A stretch of DNA of 64,000 bases from Acanthopleura granulata (Eukaryota > Mollusca > Polyplacophora > Chitonida > Chitonidae). Shown piece after piece: positions 57,601 to 64,000 of the stretch. The translations under genes and the position numbers were made by a program. The notes under the pieces were generated by a model. It was not told the origin of the DNA and did no database searches. It worked only from the letters and a program-made list of their open reading frames with translations. The DNA is taken from the NCBI GenBank assembly GCA_016165875.1, contig JABBOT010000001.1, positions 12,522,540 to 12,586,539 on the forward strand, given 5' to 3'. Each line of letters starts with the position of its first letter. Position 1 is the stretch's first letter.

Positions 57601-60600
57601 TATAGTAAATGTATACGTATATATATACATGTAGTGTTTAAATGTAGCATTCATGCTGATAACATTCATATGTTTGTGAGTGAAACCACTTACATACAAG
57701 AGCATATACATATATTTCATGCAAGTGTGATGAAGTTTGTCTGGGAAACATAATACAAAAATACCCATAGTTACAGGTTAATGTTAACTATACAATAATG
57801 CACACATAATTTATACTGAAATTGTGTTGTTCCTTCCAAATCAGTGAGAGCCCAGCTACATAATTGATTATAGTTTGTCAGAAATGTTGATCACATTTAG
57901 TACTGATTGTTTGGGCTCAGAACACTTACAGTGTGTGACCGAGTGGCAGAAGTCTCTGCAGACACCATTTTCAGCCTACTGTACATACAGTAGCTTTGGT
58001 GGATATCCTTGAGAAACACAGAATGCTAATAATGCAGGTTACAGGCCTGGAAGATATACACAGCTTTGTGTAACTTTCAGTGGTGCAGTGACTTTGCTGT
58101 TGAAATATGGGATGAAAACCACTAGCGTGCCATCTGTAACAGGTCATGTTGCATGGCATTATTCCCTGTCTGAGAATGATTCAGAGAATAAAAAAATTTG
58201 CCAATCTTAAGTGCGAAACAAATTCAGGACTATGGTCAGTTATTTGTGTGCAAATAAAAAAAGTCTGCTACATGACCAATGCCTTATGCACAGCATTATA
58301 GTGTACAATGTGCTAAAATGTAACTTCCTAATACCTGTCAAAATTACTAAAATAAACTGCCCCGACTTTTTTGTAAATTTGTTTAAAAGTCATTTCAGAT
58401 TTTAATAAATGAACTAAGTGGTGTCAGTCTGTTTCAGTGTGCTTTTGAACTAATCAAAGAATAAAGGTTGCCTTGACTTTTTTGTAAATTTGTTTAAAAG
58501 TCATTTTAGATTTTAATAAATGAACTAAGTGGTGTCAGTCTGTTTCAGTGTTCTGTTGAACTAATCAAAGAATAAAGTGAATAATGATCTGCTACACAAT
58601 TTAGCATACGAGTTTTCTGTACTTTTTTTCATGACAGTAATATTTCAGATAAATATAAATCAGTTTTGAGTGCTCTGGTATTTTCCTTAAAATGTCATCA
58701 CACCGTGAAGACCCTTTCAGTCAATCATGTTTCAGATGATTTGGCACACTAACGTATATGTACATGTAGGAACAAAGACCTGACAGTTTGCTTTCTCTCG
58801 CCATTATTTTCAGTCATGAGGTATAGTGTCCTGTACTTAAACACACAACATCAACCACTCAGCTGACATGTTTCATTTGAATCCAACATTCACCTTCCCT
58901 CTTTCCTTGTCATTCTGAGACATCCTGCATTTCATCTAATCTCTCAATAACACATATAAGCCACATATGTGTATACCTTCCAGGATTGTATTCTGCATTA
59001 TCAGTACCCTGTCCTTCTTATGGATGTACCCATGGAACCTACATTCTTGCTTGAGATTGTGACTGCTAAAATTTGCAGCATTTCGGTCTTAGACATTTCC
59101 TTACCTGGAACTGTTAGCTGAATTTATTTCCACAACATTAAACTACCTCAGGTGAACTACCTGCAATATTCGGCATAATGGATTTCTAAGATTACAGGGC
59201 ACTTAAAGCCCCTTTTGACTGACTTGTGTAAAGGTAAGTGAACTTTATTTTGTTCCAATAGCATGTTACCCCAGATGATATGAAGTAGTGAAGTGAAGGA
59301 CGCGACATATTTCTCACTTTATACAGGTTTATGTGAAGCATGACTGTTGTGTTGTACGGGACTGTATAATGTCTTAGTGTTGGCGGAATGTGTGTTTGTG
59401 AATATCATTCAGAGCATCGTACGTGACTGGTGTTCGGGCCCCCTGGTGCTGTTGTACTGGAGAAATGGTCTGTAAACATGGATGACCTCTCGCCCCCCCC
59501 TCCTCACACAGGCAGGGTCGGCACCCTGACAGTTACCTGTATGGATTTGTCTGCTTGAGCACCTCTGACTAGGGTTGTCATATATAGCTGGGTCAACCCA
59601 GGACAAAACAGAGAGCTTTTTGATAGTGAGGTGTTATGAACTGTTTGGACAAAAAGATCACTGAATGGAGATGGTTAAAGAAGTTCTGAGGATATGATAC
59701 ACAGGTAGAGGGGAGAGCAAAGATATCATCCTAATCCTTTAACAATTTAAATGTCGACTGTAATCAGTATACTGCAGGGTGTTACAAAATAATTTGCACA
59801 GTTTGTATGAAGCTTGCAGCGTTAGTGACACAAATAAATGAATTTAGCTTCTTTGTCTCAATATTTTTAGGTGTAAATTCCACTGGGAAATGTGCATTAA
59901 CAATTCATATAGTTTGAAGATCTACAATGATGGCACTTTGGTCATGCCTGGATGTATACAGGTTGGCTCACAGCTGTTTGAATAGGCTGGCTCTTATTTG
60001 CTCTACATCTCTACCTAATGGAAAATTGAATGATCAGTTTGATCAGACATCTTTATTTAATAATGAGATGTGCTTGAAAACTGAAATGTCAGTGTGCAAT
60101 TGATGTATTAGGAAAGGTGCACAGCATGTGGCATAAACCTCTCTGTGCACATGCTATTGGGCGATCTGAGATTGGATGTGTCGTCGGCGTAAATTATACT
60201 CTTTTTAAAGATGACTTAACGCAAATGTTTACACACATGCGTCAGAAAAAAGTTCATAAAGCTAATGTCAAGGTGATGCTATCAGGAATAGTTGCTCTCT
60301 TTGATGTCCCCAGACTAGTCTGAATGATAACTGTGAGAGACTGAAAATGTCTCTCGAAATAATTCACCACCATAACATTAACAGTGAACATGTTCATGTT
60401 TAAGAAAAAGTGTATATAACTCAAGTCTAGCTCATTCTGGATTCTTGTCCAGCTGTACACGGGGAGGTCTGCCAGCAACCTGCAGATGGATGTGGGTTCC
60501 CTAGGGCATTGACGGGTTTCCTCCCACCAAAATGCTGGCCACATGACAACATATATTCTTGGGTACGGCGTAAAACACTAATCAAATAAGTAAATATCAC

Positions 60601-63600
60601 TGGGGTATTTATGATGGAGCCATCATGCATAAGAACAAAACCATGTTAGAGGAGTCTGCAATTCAGCCGCTGCTCAGTAATGCAGTTGCTACTGTATTAG
60701 TACAGCGACTCCACTGCAGTTCAGCCACTGCTCAGTAATGCAGCTACAACACAGTGATGTAGCCACTACTATGTAATGCAACCATTACTCTGCATGTCCT
60801 ATAAGGCTTTGTATCTTTCAGTGAGGACATTTATGTGACAAGACGTTTGTTCTACATCATTATGTGTACAGTCAGAGAGCATGTTGCATGTGTAGGATAA
60901 ACAACGGCCACTGGTACATTACATATCTTAACCCTCGACTTGGTATCTGAAGTGAGGATCTTTGTCACGAACAGTTGTTACTCATGTACATATCTGGACT
61001 GAAGGCTTGTGTGTTTTATCTTTCAGTCCAGCATGGATCAGCAGTGGAGCTGAAGGCACATGTATTTATGGCAGGAATACGAGGTGATGTACTTTTCTCT
61101 CAGAGTAACCTTGGTGACCCAATCGAAGTGACCTTCAACCTGAAGGGTGTGCCAGCGGGGAAGACGTACAGCTGGGGTATACGAGAGTTCCCGATCAATT
61201 ATGACCGGGCAGACCGCTGCAGCCAAGCGGCCATAGGTCGAAGGTATGCACAGCTCTTTGTCACAATCATCAGCAGACAGACATTGGAGACCTGCCCTGA
61301 TGTTATGCATCATTTAAAGGAAAAAGCAGCAAATCAGTAATACGCGATATTAAAAGAAAGCCCAAGATTTTTGCTTATTAATGATATAAAATTCTAATTT
61401 TTCTGTCATGTCTGTTGCTAGAAAAACATGTTTAAACTTACCAGATGTATAGAAAACACACCTTCCATTTAGATGCAGCCATTGTTTGAGGTCGTGCCAT
61501 GACTAGCCAATTAAAATGCTTTTTACATGGGGCCCTTGAGAGGTTGGTGACGTACTATAGGATGCACCACAGCCTTCTCTAAATGCAAACAAATGTTAAT
61601 ACCACAGTGGATTTTTAGGGATTTATAACTAATGACAAGCACATAGATTAATACTCATGGGTAGACATTTGACATTAAACTTACTTCATTTGATTGATAG
61701 TAAATTTTTTAAGTTTTACACTTTTTGTCTGTCTTTAAAATAACATTTTATCACATCAGTGAAATGTTTAACCCTGGAAGCATAGACCAGCATCCCCTCA
61801 AAAGGAACAAAGCATGCAAGTTTCTCTTGCAGGCAGTAACCTGAACAGCATTCCAAGCGACACTTAGACATGTCCAAATAAAGGTTGAACAGGTTTTTGC
61901 CAAACATATCCTGTGTCTCTATCAAATTAAAAGCACAACATATGAAGTTTAATGCCAAAGTTAACACATACAAAAAAAAATCCTCCATGACCCCCTCGGA
62001 TATATCCAGTGGAGGAGGGAAAAAGGATAAAGTTTCTATGTTTTCAGGTAGGACTTAATAAAATCTGACCTTTTTTTCTGATCTTGTGTGGCCCCTGTTG
62101 TGTTTACAACGGTATTAGGTATTAGGAAAACATGAGAAAATTGAAGGGGATATAGCTCCAGTTTTACCCAAAAAACAGGTAAAAAATAGCGACATATTAA
62201 CATTTTCCCCTTAATTACAAATGTGTTTGTAAGGAAATAAAAAAGTTTAATATTTTTGCGAAAATACCATATATATATGCAAGAAAAACAGTTGGGCCGA
62301 CTGTTTGAGAACTTGGTCTGCGGCCTCTTCCTCAAACAGTTGACCTGTCCGTTCTTTTGTTTTTTTTTTTGCATATACCTAAATCATTTTTGCAAAATAA
62401 CACTGAAGAGTTTGAAGAGAGTAGTGGTTTGCTGGGTTCATCATGCTGATTGACCATAGCCCGGAATATGACTGCTTTTGCAAAACCACCTAGACGCACA
62501 AATTATTTAATGTTTTCAACAAAACAGCAATCATGTGAAAGTTTTTGCTCTCGTATAACGAAAACAGAGCAGCTTTTACGACCTGTAACAGTAATGTTGA
62601 TTATTTGCTGCTCCTTCCTTTAAAAGTTTTATTTCATGGTGTATTGTCAGTGACTGAAACGGTTTGCCAGAAACCTGCAGATGGTTGTAGCGCTCCCTCG
62701 GACTCTGCCTAGTTTCCTCCCACCATAATGCTGGCTGCGGTAATATGAGTGAAATATCCGCAAAACACCAATCAAATAAATAAATGACTCTATCATGTGC
62801 ATGTACATCTGTCTTTTCTTAAATATTATGAATTTATTATTAGCTTCAAACACACACTGACATAGTAGACCACCCAGTCAAATATCAGTTGACTCACTAG
62901 CCATTGGTCAAAGAGGTAAGGTATTGTAATATGGCATGTATTTTTTGCATTGTTAGGGAGTTTGCAACATATCCCTTCAGCCTCAAACCTAATAATCATG
63001 AAATAAATGAAATACCATAATGTGTAGCATTAAACACAAATCGTAGCACTTTTCTCCTATCCAGTGAAAGGATTTTAGAATGTACTCTGCCCCTAAGTAC
63101 AGAAATATCGCTGAAGTGGTAAAATGGTGGTCAGATCGAGCTTCAAAACTAAATCTTCCTCCTTCACAGTGTGCACGATAATATGTTCGGGATGGTCAAC
63201 CACACGACTCAAGGCAGCAATGTGTCTATCCCAAATGCTGGTGCTAATCTCCATGGACCATCTAGTCTTCTAGGTAAGTCAGAATATTCAGCTGTGATAT
63301 TTTCATGTTCTTGTATATACTTACTGAAAGATTGACAGGAAGATCTAATAGAACACACATTTGGAGAATGTAGGAATGTCCAAATTCCTTGTGCCTGAAG
63401 GGACTGCATGTAGCGGCAGGTAACAATGAAATGATTTAGCTGATCAGTGGCCTAGAAAAGAATTGAAACATGATTGAAAGGAACATTTAAACCAATGTAG
63501 CAGAAATTTAAACAGAATGATGGAAAAATTTCCTCTGTTTTAATGCATTTCAGGTAAGTCCATTCTGCTGAAGGATGAAGAGAGGGTGTCGGGATCAGCC

Positions 63601-64000
63601 TGTGCCAGTATCCTCCCTGTGGGCCCCTTGACCACGGCCATTGCTCGCTTCCAGTCCGTGATCGCTGGCACCGTCGTGCTACGGCAACCAACAAATATGG
63701 AAGCTGCGGAGACAATGGTCATCGCAAACCTGTTTCATGTTAACGACATTGCCGAGGATGGAATGTATGAGTGGAAAATCATGAGTAACTCTGCTGATGA
63801 CAGTGCTCCAGGTCCAAATGTTTGTGAGAATTTAGGAAGAGTTTTCAACCCTGCTGGGACTGTGGATGGGGTTGATTGCCAAGCCGGTAACCACTCCAGC
63901 TGTTCTGTGGGTGATCTGACAGCGAAACTGGGCAAAGTGAGGGTTGCTGCTGAAATGTCAGGAGCAAGAAGTTTGGCATCTGATGCTAATTTACCACTAA
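54699..64000 (+). CDS. Secreted Cu-only-SOD-repeat-like protein, first four exons (partial, runs off the edge)
   Basis: Exons: 54699-54744, 61027-61243, 63170-63273, 63554-64000 (continues). Phases agree and 271 residues are visible. Residues 1-16 form a signal peptide (MASTVYAVLFALVLTV). Two copper/zinc-SOD-fold units follow. Domain 1 (about 20-145) has GDVLFSQSNLGDPIEVTF, GKTYSWGIREFPI, a cysteine in DRCSQAAIG, GKSILLKDEE and a second cysteine in GSACASILPVG. Domain 2 (from about 155) has AGTVVLRQ, YEWKIMSNS, CENLGRVFNPAG and CSVGDLTAKLG. The pair of disulfide cysteines is kept in domain 1. The HVH copper pair of true SODs reads GIR in domain 1 and KIM in domain 2. Tandem SOD domains behind a signal peptide match the animal Cu-only SOD repeat proteins. 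Enzymatic activity of these two domains is doubtful. The start is set by the signal peptide; an upstream in-frame ATG exists at 54633. Confidence 0.82.
55780..56430. repeat. ~115-bp tandem repeat containing a SINE fragment
   Basis: About five to six diverged units carrying GGTGTCAGTATAATGTGTGG, TGTCACACATCCTCACTAGG, TGCTCTGTAGAAG and CCAATTAAGCACTGG. The first word is shared with the body of the second SINE family at 45552-45748. Confidence 0.8.
56440..56660. repeat. 35-bp tandem repeat, 6 copies
   Basis: Near-identical units of GGCAGGCTCCTGCTGGTCTC plus GTTCAGATCAGATAT. Variants are limited to GGCTCC/GACTCC, CTCG/CTTG and TTCAG/TTCTG, so the array is young. It starts right at the end of the 115-bp array. 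Confidence 0.93.
58364..58580. repeat. 111-bp direct tandem duplication
   Basis: GACTTTTTTGTAAATTTGTT, AAAAGTCATTTCAGATTTTA and ATAAATGAACTAAGTGGTGT start at 58364 and recur from 58475 with only a few differences. Both copies end in CTAATCAAAGAATAAAG. A recent two-copy duplication. Confidence 0.92.
60430..60597 (+). mobile_element. 5'-truncated SINE
   Basis: Plus-oriented, lacking the tRNA head. It has GGAGGTCTGCCAGCAACCTG, GGGTTTCCTCCCACCAAAAT and a tail with ATTCTTGGGTACGGCGTAAA and CACTAATCAAATAAG. Confidence 0.82.
61244..63169. other. Intron 2 of the SOD-repeat gene
   Basis: AT-rich intron interrupting the first SOD domain after residue 87. It contains a truncated SINE at 62655-62787. 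No further exon is needed or seen. Confidence 0.6.
62655..62787 (+). mobile_element. 5'-truncated SINE (SOD-repeat intron 2)
   Basis: Plus-oriented fragment with GCCAGAAACCTGCAGATGGT, AGTTTCCTCCCACCATAATG and the tail GTGAAATATCCGCAAAACAC followed by CAATCAAATAAATAAAT. Confidence 0.8.

Larger units (their letters stand above)
54745..61026. other. Intron 1 of the SOD-repeat gene (6.3 kb)
   Basis: Separates the signal-peptide exon from the first SOD domain. It contains two tandem arrays (55780-56430 and 56440-56660), a 111-bp duplication at 58364-58580, SINE fragments at 57490-57565 and 60430-60597, and otherwise AT-rich sequence. No extra exon is required by the splice phases. Confidence 0.6.

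Overview
The window is animal nuclear DNA. Its genes are split by spliceosomal introns, it is AT-rich, and it carries many tRNA-derived SINEs with a conserved tail (reaching ACGCCRTACTCAAGAATATTT on the reverse strand) plus many intronic minisatellites. The SINE type, the recurrent GGGAGATAACTC-like word and the gene content point to a mollusc or close lophotrochozoan. No species can be assigned from sequence alone.

Four protein-coding genes can be read exon by exon, with matching splice phases throughout. (1) NFYA, the CCAAT-binding factor subunit, lies on the minus strand (coding exons from 9676 down to 2851, 390 aa, with a probable 5' noncoding exon ending at 11428). (2) SERGEF/DelGEF, a seven-bladed RCC1-type beta-propeller, lies on the plus strand (11851-24443, ten exons, 389 aa). 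It is head-to-head with NFYA across a short promoter region with several CCAAT boxes. (3) A type I membrane protein with TNFR/ephrin-receptor-like cysteine-rich repeats lies on the minus strand (41135 down to 30322, fifteen exons, 527 aa) and is convergent with SERGEF. (4) The first four exons of a secreted protein of tandem Cu-only-SOD-like domains lie on the plus strand (54699 to beyond the right edge) and appear to lack most copper ligands. The 13.5 kb between genes 3 and 4 holds SINEs, direct duplications, tandem repeats and one unrecognised frameshifted reading frame.

The most unusual signal is architectural. In SERGEF and the cysteine-rich receptor, at least six tandem arrays are built from exon edges and repeat the splice acceptor, the splice donor or the terminal codons. 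Two notable cases are a 33-bp, frame-preserving ladder of acceptors at SERGEF exon 3, and a 41-bp array in which every unit carries an acceptor-like site, about 16 nt of exon sequence and a donor. These may produce alternative isoforms, or may show how minisatellites are seeded in this genome.
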